Below are positions 58,301-64,000 of a stretch of DNA of 64,000 nt, piece after piece. This stretch comes from Diadophis punctatus similis (lineage: Eukaryota; Chordata; Lepidosauria; Squamata; Dipsadidae). Each line of letters begins with the position of its first letter. Positions within the stretch are counted from its first letter, which is position 1. Location: assembly GCA_023053685.1 (NCBI GenBank), contig JALIGW010000003.1:45839996-45903995 (forward strand), written 5' to 3'. The notes under the pieces are model-generated. The model saw only the letters and a list, made by a program, of their open reading frames with translations, ran no database searches and was not told the DNA's origin. Both the position numbers and the translations under genes were made by a program.

Positions 58301-61300
58301 GACTATCTCTCTGTCTTATTTTTCTCCTGACCAGGGATATATCTGAAGAAAAAGCATTTCAGAGATTTAAAATGTTATGTTGTATACAAGGCAGCTCGTC
58401 AGTAAAGAATCCTTAAGACTTCCGGTTTGGAGCGCGCCATCGCGGACGTCCCTTCGTCGGGCGCCTTTCCAATCTTCGTAAAAAGCCGCCAGAACAGCTG
58501 TCTGGCGGCTTTGAAATCTCTTCCCCGGGCAAAGGGGAGAGATGAGAGCTTGACAGGTGGGGTAGAGCCCCCCCAGCGCCCTAGAAGCCATCTAGTAGGG
58601 CGCGAAGGGAGAGCTCCCCATGCAGCCTGTCTCCAGCTCCGAAGATCAGGAAACCTCCGCCTTTGCGGAGCTAGATGTCGCGACCAGCCGCTGCTTCTAG
58701 AATGGGATTTATAATTACTTTTGAACTACAGAAGCAGACAGAGAGAAACAGGCGTGAGATGGGCAAGTAATGAAACCTCTTTTTTCTTTTTTTTTCAACT
58801 CCTGGGTAAGCTTTCACTTCGGCAAAGAATTAAAGGAAACAAAGTAACAATATGGCGATTGAGAAGTGAAAGTGACTTTCGTTTCCCCAGAGGCTTTTTT
58901 TTTTCCTTTCTTTCTTATGGAAACTTTTAATTTGGAAAAATGGTTTTTTCTCTCTCTGTCTCCTAACCCTGGATTAAAGCTATAATCGAAAGATTCTCAA
59001 TAATAAAAGACTACCTGGTTTTTAAATTGGAAAGAACTTTAATCAGGCACCTGGCTTTCTTTCTTTTTTGTACTCTTTTGAAACACCATAATGGCTTCAA
59101 AATCTGGAAAGATTGTTTTGACTAAAAGAAATGACTATTCATCTGGATATATTTCTAAAATGCAACTCAACACTGAGTTAACACCTCCACAGTCTTTGAC
59201 ACCGGAAAATTTATTAAATAATTTAAAGATTATGAAACAGGAACTTACTTTGGAATTTAATCAGAAAATAAGTGAGATAGACAAAAAAATGCAGGCTGCT
59301 TTGAAGAATATGAATCAACAACTCAGATTTGATGTGTTAGAGGTTTGCAAAGGTTTAGCAACAAATATTGAAGTTTTGGCAGAACGTATTGAAACAAATA
59401 AACAAGCTTTGGCAACCTCGGTGAATTAAATAGATAAAATTCAAAATGATATTGCAAATTTTGAAAAAGAGGTCTTGATGACACAGTTCAGATCCATGGA
59501 AGTTGCTATAAGGGTCAGAGGTTTGAAAGAGGGATTATTTGAAGATTTAAAAGGAAGGATGGTTGATGCATTGGATCAGGTGTCTGGAATTTCTAAAGTG
59601 GAATTGGCTACACAAATCGACAAAATATACAGAATAAATTCGTGGTACGCTAAACAAAAGCATTTACCAAGGGACATTGTTATATATTTTACCACAACAG
59701 CTTTACGGAATAGAATTATACAAGCAACATTTAACAATAATCTTATGGTGAATGGTCAGGAACTAAAGATTTGGAAAGAAATCCCCTCTAAAATGCTTAA
59801 AGCCAGAAAAAGCTACACTTTTTTGATTGATGAATTTAAGAGACTAAATTTACAATATAAATGGGAAGCGCCAGTTGGAGTAGCAGTGAAATTTTCTGGA
59901 AAAAGATACCGGCTTAACACGATAAAAAAAGCTACTGAATTTTACGTCAATGTTTTAAAGGCTGATATATCCAAGATTCCAGAGGAAGGATGTATGAAAA
60001 TAAAAGAGGAAGAGGAGGGGAAGCCATCTTTGCTGGATCAAAAGGAAATAGATTCAAAAACCCAAAAGGAGTGCCAGAACCAGATAGCTGGGGAAAAGGA
60101 GATGGAGGTTTGGGATCAGATGGGAGACGAGTTGACAAATTTGAATTTACTGAACTATTAAAAGATGGACTATCAAGATACAAAACGATGTGATGTTGAA
60201 ATATATTGGACGGATAGAGACTAATATGATTGTATTTTTCCTTTTCCCTATTTAATGATTATCTATGCAATATTTAGCTAAGTTTTATATAACTTTGAGG
60301 TTACTTTTAATGTTAATAATATTAGATATATATAGCTTGTTGATTTTTTGTTTAATGAAGTCAGTAAGTTAATTTAGAATAATATTATGTTATTAATATC
60401 ATGATGAAATTTAATATTTAATGATTACTTACGTAACATTTAGTTATCTTTGAGGTTATTTTTAATGTTAATAATATCAGTTTAAGATTTTTGTATTTTA
60501 TATCTAGTTATTATTTATATAACATTTATTTTGTATAAGATAGAGGACTGAAGGGAGGAGGTAGGAGATTTGTTTGGTTGTATTGTTAAAGAGATTTCTT
60601 TTTCTTTTTTTTTTTCTTTTTTTGTATCTTTACTATTGTATACATATGCGATATATTATTAATGTATAATCTGGAGTTGAAGTTTTTTAAAAATAGTGTT
60701 CTTTTTTTTCCTTTTTTTTTCTTTTTATTAACAATTTAAATTTATTATTATGCCCTGTATTATCTCTGGGAAGTCCGGGGGGGAGGTGGGGAGGGAAGGG
60801 GGCGGGTTGGGTGGGGGGAGGAAAAAATAAAAATGTTTGTACTTTATATTTAATATTTTGCTACTATTTATGTAATTCTGTACTAATAAAACTTTTTGAA
60901 TAAAAAAAAAAGTAAAGAATCCTTAAATTGTGACTAAACTGTAATTAGGACTACCATGTTAGATATTAATTAATTTGCCCATAATCAAGTGGACCACAAA
61001 TACATTTAAAGAATTGTAAACTTGTTGTGCATGTGCTTTTAAAAATTGATAAAGGCAAATATTATATTGGAAGAGACATTCTATATCCATCCACACAAGA
61101 AAATACAACTTTTACTTAGAAGTATAATTTTGATTTAAATTTAACCATAAAATTAATCATTTTTATTCCAATGGTACATAATTATTTATAGCACAATTAT
61201 AGCAAATGGGACCTAAAAATTGAAGTCAGTGTATTTGTACATAGCTCTTTTTGTTCTTTCTATTACATTCAATACATACTGTTATTCCCAGTGTTACTAT

Positions 61301-62454
61301 CAATGGTTAGAAGTAAAGTAATAGTATCTTTAGAAACATGCATCCCACTTCTAAAAGATAATTATTTCATAAGGTGCCATCAAGTTGCTTCAACTGGTTT
61401 CCATCTTGAACTATCTATGTAGTAATAACATAGATTTGCCAAGAATACTCCAGTCATCTGTTTGATCCTTTTCATCTATTTTATCTTTCCCTGTCTTCCC
61501 CTTCTTCTACTTCCCTCAATCTTGTCATGCATCATTGTTTTTTATAGTCTATCATTCTATCAATCACATGCCTAAAGGGTTTCTGGAGCTAGCATATTAA
61601 TGAGCAGTAGCCTACTCTGGCATTGTTAACTCTGAATTTTATAAAGATGGATAGGACATAAATATTTAAATAACACAAAATATCAGATAGACCTTTCTGC
61701 CCATTTTTAGATCATTCATTTGCTCTCTTTTTAAAGTTCATAGAGAAATGATATAAAAGGAATTAGGATGTCCAAATTTCCATCTCCATTTAGATAAAGG
61801 AATCATCCCCATACTGTTTTCTGTTGTTTTCCCCATAATTTCAATAAGTTACAGGTAGTCCTCAACTTACAACAGTTCATTCAGTGACCATTCAAAGTTA
61901 CAATGGCACTGAAAAAAGTGACTTATGATCATTTTTCACAATTACGACCTCTGCAGCATTCACATGATCACATGAACAAAATTCAGAGACTTGGCAACTG
62001 GTTCATATTTATGACGGTTGCAGTGTCCCAAGGTCATGTGATCACCTTTTGTGACCTTCTGACAAGCAAAGTCAATGGGGAAGCCAGATTCACATAACAA
62101 CCAGGTTACTAACTTATCAACTGCAGCAATTCATTTATCAACTATGGTAAGAAAGATCATAAAATGGGAGAAAACTCACTTAAATTTCTCAATTAACAGA
62201 AATGTTGGGCTTAATTATGGTCATAAGTCGAGGACTACCTATATGATGTACTTGCATTTGTATGCACAGGGCCTTGACATCTGAAATATTGTGGGTATAT
62301 TGTAATCTGAGAAATACCCTTTATTCGTGTTGAACAACAAAGATAAACCTGATTGGAAATCTTAATATTTGTAACCTTTCTTACAAAAGACAAGAGCTGT
62401 ATGTATGGTGCAGAATTGTTTTGTTTTCACCTATCCATTCCTGCAAAGTGTGTG

Positions 62455-62514
<60 letters not shown>

Positions 62515-63402
62515 ACAATATGTCTGGAGCTCATGGTGGATATTAAAAAAATCCCCTACTTTCATCGACATGGTTTGCACTCTTTTCTTCTTAAAAGAAT
62601 ATCATATGTTTTGTACAGTTACATATGAATCTTTTTGGCTTATCTAGCAAATCATGGTTAAAACATGCCTTGGTGTAATGCTTAAACCTATAATAGGGAA
62701 ACAGAGGAAAAGAAGGGTTGAACTGTGTGAACATGAGATTCATTATAGTTTACTCATGTACATGGGAAAAATAGCTTGTATTTATATAAAACAAAGTCTT
62801 ACAGTACAGTTTGATATCCACTTTTTAAAAAGGCCCTTTGACTTGAACTAATTTCCAGGTATGGAAACGTTTGGGTGGGCTGGTTGGTCATGTGGAACAG
62901 TCCTTAGTGTCTTTAATTCTTTGTGTGTGAGAGAGAGAGGGGGGGGGGAGAGATTTATTTCAGTTATGTTTTGGTACTAGGTATCTAATGAAAACTTGAA
63001 TGCAATGAAAATATAAAATGTAACTAACAAACATGCCTTTCATTTTATCTAACAAAAAAATTAGCCTTGTCAAATGTTAAACACAAACACAAAGATATTA
63101 GAAAGTGTCATTCTATAAAGTCACCTGTAACAGATTCACTGAAGCTACCTGTGTTGGTCTGGATTCATCTTTTGCCCTGATTTTGTTTTGGTGATTTTCT
63201 GTATTTCAGCATTTTCTTGCAAAGCAGGTGAATTCTTGGATATGAAAGATCAGTCTTGCAAGCCATGTGCAGAAGGCACATATTCTCTTGGGACTGGTGT
63301 CAGGTTCGATGAATGGGATGAGTTGCCCCATGGATTTGCCAGCATAGCAACCAATTTTGAAATTGATTACAACCTCTTGGAGTCCTTGGGAAACTGCACC
63401 AA
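29574..63402 (+). CDS. ELAPOR1: ELAPOR1 (KIAA1324/EIG121), first three coding exons
   Basis: Coding exons 29574-29744, 57933-58053 and 63210-63402 join in frame (171, 121 and 193 nt); the gene continues beyond the window. The start is a 57-residue leader with a hydrophobic signal core ([17 protein letters not shown]) followed by ENLHACKE. Exon 2 gives [20 protein letters not shown] and [14 protein letters not shown]; exon 3 gives [27 protein letters not shown] and [15 protein letters not shown]. The match is closer to ELAPOR1 than to the paralogue ELAPOR2, for example in the [13 protein letters not shown] and QSCKPC segments. The product is a type I membrane protein of the endosome-lysosome and Golgi system with cysteine-rich and mannose-6-phosphate-receptor-like regions, linked to autophagy and apoptosis. 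Intron 1 is about 28 kb and intron 2 about 5 kb. Confidence 0.95.
29745..33879 (+). other. ELAPOR1 intron 1, first part
   Basis: GC-rich near the exon, then AT-rich. 30122-30140 is a short TG run. 31165-31250 holds a remnant of a palindromic MITE (AATTTCCATAATTCCCAGCC). No exon or other bounded repeat seen; open frames at 31575-33476 have no recognisable domain. Confidence 0.45.
33880..35060 (+). pseudogene. R4/Dong-like LINE C-terminal remnant
   Basis: Broken plus-strand frames encode a C-x2-C-x8-H-x4-C zinc finger ([18 protein letters not shown], 34010-34063) followed by [13 protein letters not shown], then a [11 protein letters not shown] block (about 34288-34323), then [19 protein letters not shown] and [16 protein letters not shown] (34693-34836) with a stop. 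This order and the CCHC finger are those of the C-terminal end of R2/R4-group LINEs, in which a restriction-like endonuclease follows the finger. Reverse transcriptase is absent; many indels. Assignment to R4/Dong is from memory of the family. Confidence 0.7.
35083..35116 (+). repeat. (CAAA)n microsatellite
   Basis: About eight AAAC/CAAA units next to the 3' end of the R4-like remnant; possibly its tail. Confidence 0.9.
35117..35758 (+). other. ELAPOR1 intron 1, nothing recognised
   Basis: No exon or repeat with definable ends. Confidence 0.4.
35769..36636. mobile_element. hAT-like non-autonomous element with CpG-rich, foldback interior
   Basis: The left end AGGTGACCAGACGTCCCG and right end TCTGGTCACTTTACC are inverted repeats around GTGACCAGA. 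The direct repeat TAAGGATA (35761-35768 and 36637-36644; 10 identical bases if CC is included) is the target duplication. The interior is very GC-rich with two nested inverted repeats: arms 36223-36325 against 36363-36467, and a 50-bp palindrome 36521-36570 made of GCCCTCTGCGCATGCGCAG. All long open frames here on both strands are composition artefacts. Confidence 0.8.
36645..37785 (+). other. ELAPOR1 intron 1, nothing recognised
   Basis: AT-rich intronic DNA without a definable element. Confidence 0.4.
37786..38118 (+). mobile_element. Sauria-type tRNA-derived SINE
   Basis: tRNA-like head with A box GTGATGGCTCAGTGGTTAAAG and B box CTGGTTCGAGGCCCGAG, then CCCATTACTTGTCCCAGCTC, AGCAGTTCGAAAGCAAGGAA, GTCATATGGCCACATGATCAC and GAGATGAGCACCGCCTCAAG, ending GGGGAAACATTTATCTTTA, which resembles the Bov-B LINE tail used by these SINEs. 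Near full length. Immediately followed by an opposite-strand SINE. Confidence 0.88.
38121..38411 (-). mobile_element. tRNA-derived MIR-like SINE with (TAAA)n tail
   Basis: On the minus strand: GAGCCGAGGTGGCGCAGCGG (A box side), AGCGGTTCAAATCTCACCGG (B box), GTTGACTCAGCCTTCCATCC, CATTTTACC-type core, GAGAGTGCTTGCGCTGTGAG, CGGTATATAAATCTCAC and a long ATAA tail (38130-38180 on the plus strand as TTTA units). The best-preserved of three copies. Confidence 0.88.
38550..39252. mobile_element. 703-bp hAT-type non-autonomous element, exact TSD
   Basis: Ends CAGTGGTGGCCAACC and GGTTTGGCCACCCCTG. Exact 8-bp duplication GCTTAGAG at 38542-38549 and 39253-39260. Contains repeated ATGCGCCA motifs near both ends. 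An 86-codon frame inside has no recognisable transposase feature. Confidence 0.9.
39261..39974 (+). other. ELAPOR1 intron 1, nothing recognised
   Basis: AT-rich; no exon or bounded repeat. Confidence 0.4.
39977..40957. mobile_element. TA-flanked MITE family with GTATAAGACGCACC ends
   Basis: Left CCGTATTTTTTGGAGTATAA and right CTTATACTCCGAAAAATATGG form 28-bp inverted ends (26 matches), flanked by TA on both sides, as for mariner/Tc1-type targets. The motif GTATAAGACGCACC is also repeated directly inside each end. The middle (about 40090-40760) includes unrelated DNA and a tRNA-like SINE head. A second, truncated copy is at 46870-47219. Confidence 0.75.
40562..40640 (-). mobile_element. tRNA-derived SINE head or tRNA-like fragment
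   Basis: Minus strand reads GCTGCTATGGCTCAGAGC ... CCTCACAATCAGGAGG ... GTTGTGAGTTCTATCCTAGG, with A- and B-box-like segments of a tRNA promoter. The acceptor stem does not pair, so it is not a functional tRNA gene. Confidence 0.55.
40960..42010 (+). other. ELAPOR1 intron 1, nothing recognised
   Basis: AT-rich intronic DNA; open frames lack domains. Confidence 0.4.
42016..42226 (-). pseudogene. LINE-derived C-terminal fragment
   Basis: Minus-strand translation gives [20 protein letters not shown], then [12 protein letters not shown] and, after a frame change, [12 protein letters not shown]. The GK-EG-RG-GR-R-WL pattern is common at the C-terminus of several non-LTR retrotransposon polyproteins. 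Clade not determined. Confidence 0.55.
42333..42580. mobile_element. hAT-type MITE fragment, GC-rich
   Basis: Begins CGTGATGGCAAACCTATGGCACACGTGCC, the left end of the family seen whole at 53698-54078, but the right inverted end is missing. Open frames with Cys/His-rich translation here are artefacts of CpG-rich repeats. Confidence 0.65.
42854..43106. mobile_element. hAT-type MITE, plus orientation copy of the 49379 family
   Basis: CAGAGGTTGGTTCCTCCCAG at the left, then GGACCGGTTCTATAGAACC and AGTAACTTGGTGGCCTGGGT, shared in reverse with 49379-49664. It ends AACCGGAACCCTG. Flanks ACACACAT and ACATACAC match at 6 of 8, so the duplication is eroded or chance. Confidence 0.7.
43131..43369. repeat. 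Inverted repeat enclosing (TATG)n/(TA)n microsatellites
   Basis: A 36-bp arm starting ATGTATCAAGATTAGTAAT at 43131-43166 recurs as its exact reverse complement at 43334-43369. Between them lie about 167 bp of TA and TATG repeats. The tyrosine/isoleucine-rich frame over it is an artefact. Confidence 0.92.
43370..46151 (+). other. ELAPOR1 intron 1, sparse
   Basis: 43395-43445 has the end ATTGAGGACTACCTGTTTTA of the 61852 family. 45190-45265 resembles half of a palindromic MITE (CAGCCTTCTCCAATCTAGTA). Otherwise nothing recognised. Confidence 0.4.
46160..46450. mobile_element. 291-bp hAT-type MITE, exact TSD, CpG-rich
   Basis: Ends CAGTGGTGGGTTGC and AACCCACCCCTG. Exact 8-bp duplication TCTAGAAG at 46152-46159 and 46451-46458. 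The interior has CGGTTCGGACCGGTTTGCAC, TTCCACCCGCTTGTCGAACC and two CTGTGCATGC-type motifs. No coding capacity. Confidence 0.93.
46870..47219. mobile_element. Truncated copy of the GTATAAGACGCACC MITE
   Basis: Left end CCGTATTTCTCAGAGTATAA with the internal direct repeat; near the right, CATTCGGAGTATAAGACGCAC and TTTCAGCCTCTTTTAGGG as in the other copy, then loss of the terminal inverted repeat. Confidence 0.7.
47220..47699 (+). other. ELAPOR1 intron 1, nothing recognised
   Basis: AT-rich; no bounded element. Confidence 0.4.
47700..48061 (+). repeat. Retroposon fragment with AAAT-type tail
   Basis: Contains AAGAGGTCTGTAAGGGGCGTG, CATAAGCGCACCATCGTGCC and ends ACGTTTTGACAAATTAAATA followed by AAAT units, the form of a LINE or SINE 3' end. 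A small hairpin (TATCACAGTT/AACTGTGATA) lies near 47808-47830. Family not named with confidence. Confidence 0.5.
48062..49370 (+). other. ELAPOR1 intron 1, sparse
   Basis: 48915-48950 (CTGTGACCGTAATAAAGATT plus a GAATT run) looks like a LINE/SINE 3' tail. Nothing else recognised. Confidence 0.4.
49379..49664. mobile_element. 286-bp hAT-type MITE
   Basis: Ends CAGGGGTGGGTTC and GAACCCACCTCTG. Flanks CCATGGAG and CTATAGAG agree at 6 of 8. Interior includes GGGTCGCTGCCGGTTCCAGC and AAGTTACTACCGGTTCTATA plus two TGCGCATGC-like motifs. Reverse-orientation relative of 42854-43106. Confidence 0.85.
49673..50467 (+). other. ELAPOR1 intron 1, nothing recognised
   Basis: AT-rich; no bounded element. 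Confidence 0.4.
50468..50656. repeat. 189-bp near-perfect palindrome
   Basis: Left arm 50468-50558 and right arm 50566-50656 are reverse complements with only two mismatches noticed in 91 positions and a 7-base loop (CACACAG). It starts ATTTAGTGCTAAG and ends CTTAGCACTAAAT. No target-site duplication was found. A G-rich run (GGGAGGGGCGGGAGGGGAGG, 50676 on) follows. The mirrored open frames over it are artefacts. Confidence 0.93.
50700..53689 (+). other. ELAPOR1 intron 1, with LINE/SINE tails
   Basis: 51867-51898 (GAGTGGTATATAAGTGCTAT plus GCTATT repeats) is a MIR-like SINE tail. 52655-52720 (AACTGCCTAGAGTTGCCTTGG then AATAAAT-rich) is an L2/CR1-type 3' tail. The rest shows nothing recognised. 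Confidence 0.45.
53698..54078. mobile_element. 381-bp hAT-type MITE, exact TSD
   Basis: Ends CCGTGATGGCGAACC and GGTTCACCATCACTG are inverted repeats. Exact 8-bp duplication TCCTATGC at 53690-53697 and 54079-54086. GC-rich interior with TATGGCACGGGTGCCAC near the left and TTGGCACGCGAACC near the right. Confidence 0.93.
54087..55574 (+). other. ELAPOR1 intron 1, nothing recognised
   Basis: AT-rich intronic DNA; short frames lack domains. Confidence 0.4.
55575..55808 (-). mobile_element. tRNA-derived MIR-like SINE
   Basis: Minus strand: CAGAGTCCTGGTAGCACAGTG (head), GTTGACTCAGCCTTCCATCC, AATGAGGACCCAGATTGTTG, GGTGGTATATAAGTCTGCTA and a short GCTATTGC-type end. Same family as 38121-38411. Confidence 0.85.
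55809..56688 (+). other. ELAPOR1 intron 1, nothing recognised
   Basis: AT-rich; no bounded element. Confidence 0.4.
56697..57363. mobile_element. 667-bp hAT-type element, exact TSD, with an internal ORF
   Basis: Ends CAGTGCTTCTCAATTATTTT and CTATTTGAGAAACACTG. Exact 8-bp duplication GGATAGGT at 56689-56696 and 57364-57371. The ends are C-rich (ACGCCCCCC). The middle (56980-57300) is GC-rich and on the minus strand holds a 105-codon frame with a membrane-like segment ([20 protein letters not shown]), not a transposase. Whether that frame was ever a gene is unknown. Confidence 0.9.
57372..57932 (+). other. End of ELAPOR1 intron 1
   Basis: AT-rich, then a pyrimidine-rich tract leading to the exon 2 acceptor. 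Confidence 0.6.
57933..58053 (+). CDS. ELAPOR1: ELAPOR1 coding exon 2
   Basis: Polypyrimidine-rich acceptor ending CCTCTTCCAG and donor GTAAGTC. Encodes 40 codons plus one base, starting [10 protein letters not shown], the most conserved N-terminal segment of the family. Confidence 0.96.
58417..60910 (+). mobile_element. HAL1-like (L1 ORF1-only) retroposon, full length by its TSD
   Basis: Flanked by the identical 16-bp repeat AGTAAAGAATCCTTAA (58401-58416 and 60911-60926). It starts with a GC-rich, CpG-containing leader (GACTTCCGGTTTGGAGCGCG), has one ORF1-type reading frame (59091-60161), about 750 bp of AT-rich 3' UTR with a G-rich run (60777-60821), an AATAAA and a poly(A) end. There is no ORF2. 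This is the layout of HAL1 (half-L1) elements, which depend on L1 reverse transcriptase. Lies in ELAPOR1 intron 2, sense. Confidence 0.88.
59091..60161 (+). pseudogene. L1-type ORF1 protein gene with one in-frame stop
   Basis: 357 codons in one frame, broken only by TAA at 59427-59429 (codon 113). Before it are an N-terminal tail and a coiled-coil-like region with spaced Ile/Leu ([20 protein letters not shown]). After it come an RRM-like segment ([12 protein letters not shown] ... IDKIYRINS) and a C-terminal domain ([20 protein letters not shown] and [10 protein letters not shown]), the order of L1 ORF1p, an RNA-binding trimeric chaperone. The stop falls between the coiled coil and the RRM-like part. 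It ends with an acidic/lysine-rich tail. Confidence 0.88.
60927..61849 (+). other. ELAPOR1 intron 2 with an old dispersed repeat
   Basis: 61372-61560 begins GTGCCATCAAGTTGCTTCAA and shares this block with 8757, followed by a CTTCCCCTTCTTCTACTTCC tract; class undetermined. Otherwise nothing recognised. Confidence 0.4.
61852..62241. mobile_element. Non-autonomous DNA transposon, near full length
   Basis: Left CAGGTAGTCCTCAACTTAC and right GTCGAGGACTACCTA are inverted ends, next to TA. The interior has GATCATTTTTCACAATTACG and AGGTCATGTGATCACC. Other copies: 27041-27675 and fragments at 14375-14550 and 43395-43445. Confidence 0.75.
62449..62513 (+). repeat. (TG)n microsatellite
   Basis: About 30 TG units with one TT interruption near 62455. 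Overlapping Cys/Val frames are artefacts. Confidence 0.97.
62514..63209 (+). other. End of ELAPOR1 intron 2
   Basis: 62929-62951 is a short GA/G run. Otherwise nothing until the exon 3 acceptor. Confidence 0.5.
63210..63402 (+). CDS. ELAPOR1: ELAPOR1 coding exon 3
   Basis: Acceptor TGTATTTCAG, completes a serine codon, then FSCKAGEF onward to LESLGNCT; donor GTGAGTGA after AA. Two bases remain for the next exon outside the window. Confidence 0.95.
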
Positions 63403-64000
63403 GTGAGTGAGCGTGTTGTTATTAATGCTGGGATATGTCTATTTTGAAAGTCAACCTATATGCCAGCCAGTGACCTTAAGGCTACAGATTCTAAAGCTTG
63501 ACAGCATTTTGAGTAGGAGTGTTTATGAAACATTGCAGCTAATTTATCTCTAAGCGTGGGAGCTCAGAATAACATTATCTCCTTTGTACATTGCCACCAG
63601 TGCTTTGAGTCTTCTGCTTTAGATTGAATTTCTAGATTTTGTTCAAACATTAATGCCTTCTTTACTTGAAAGTAATAGGGGAAGAAACTGAAAACTGAAG
63701 CAAGGTGAGCACCTGCCAGTTCAAAGAAAGACAATGACTGGCCCAAGGTTACCCAGCTAGCTTCATGCCTAGAGTGGGACTGAAACTCATGGTCTCTTGG
63801 TTTCTCTTGGTAATCATTACACCAAATTATCTCTCAGTAGTGATTTACCTTTATGCTGTTTAGATGAAAAACTGGTCTAGTAGAAACTTCTTTTTCTTGC
63901 TACTTCCTTGGGGGCAGGGATTTTTTTTCTACACTTTTTAAATATTTCTTTTTCATTCTTTTGGACATATTTCTGAATTAGGGTGTTATATCTGTTTAAT
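63403..64000 (+). other. Start of ELAPOR1 intron 3
   Basis: Intronic DNA up to the window edge, containing the SINE annotated separately. Confidence 0.6.
63712..63830 (-). mobile_element. Old tRNA-derived SINE
   Basis: On the minus strand GGTGTAATGATTACC and ATGAGTTTCAGTCCCACTC give the B-box region of a tRNA-derived head, followed by GGCATGAAGCTAGCTGGGTA and CCTTGGGCCAGTC. Related to 5640-5790. Confidence 0.6.

Noticed and set aside
1..64000. CRISPR arrays, operons or bacterial defence genes
   Set aside because: No evenly spaced direct repeats with unique spacers; the DNA is clearly vertebrate nuclear.

Overview
The window is vertebrate nuclear DNA with intron-split host genes in a dense background of transposable elements. 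The repeats (an L2/CR1-group LINE, L1, an R4/Dong-like LINE remnant, a Penelope-like remnant, Sauria-type tRNA SINEs ending in a Bov-B-like tail, many hAT-type MITEs) point to a squamate reptile, most likely a snake. That assignment is inference. No prokaryotic operon, CRISPR array or viral gene set is present.

Host genes, left to right: TMEM167B (+, 3 coding exons, 10194-11683, complete, 74 aa); SCARNA2 (+, about 17305-17640, the scaRNA guiding U2 methylation, with its own ZNF143-type promoter); CFAP276/C1orf194 (-, 5 coding exons, 28586 down to 21244, complete, 169 aa); ELAPOR1/KIAA1324 (+, coding exons 1-3 at 29574-29744, 57933-58053 and 63210-63402, continuing past the right edge). All splice joins keep frame. 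The order and orientation are as I recall them for human chromosome 1p13.3, so this is a conserved synteny block. CFAP276 and ELAPOR1 are head to head across about 1 kb of GC-rich DNA that carries an RFX X-box-like site.

Layout: 1-9.9 kb is intergenic, with a hAT MITE containing a solo LTR, a TA-flanked MITE and an L1 ORF2 remnant. 10-11.7 kb is TMEM167B. 11.7-17.2 kb is its probable 3' UTR plus intergenic DNA. 17.3-17.6 kb is SCARNA2. 21.2-28.6 kb is CFAP276, whose second intron holds a nearly intact 5'-truncated L2/CR1 LINE. 29.6 kb to the end is ELAPOR1, with a 28-kb first intron full of MITEs, SINEs, palindromes and microsatellites, and a second intron holding a 2.5-kb HAL1-like (L1 ORF1-only) retroposon bounded by a 16-bp target-site duplication.

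Nothing here looks like a new multi-gene system. The most informative signals are the ORF1-only L1 with exact boundaries, a 189-bp near-perfect palindrome, a microsatellite enclosed by perfect inverted arms, a hAT element with a membrane-protein-like ORF, and several MITE families carrying NRF1-like TGCGCATGCGCA motifs.
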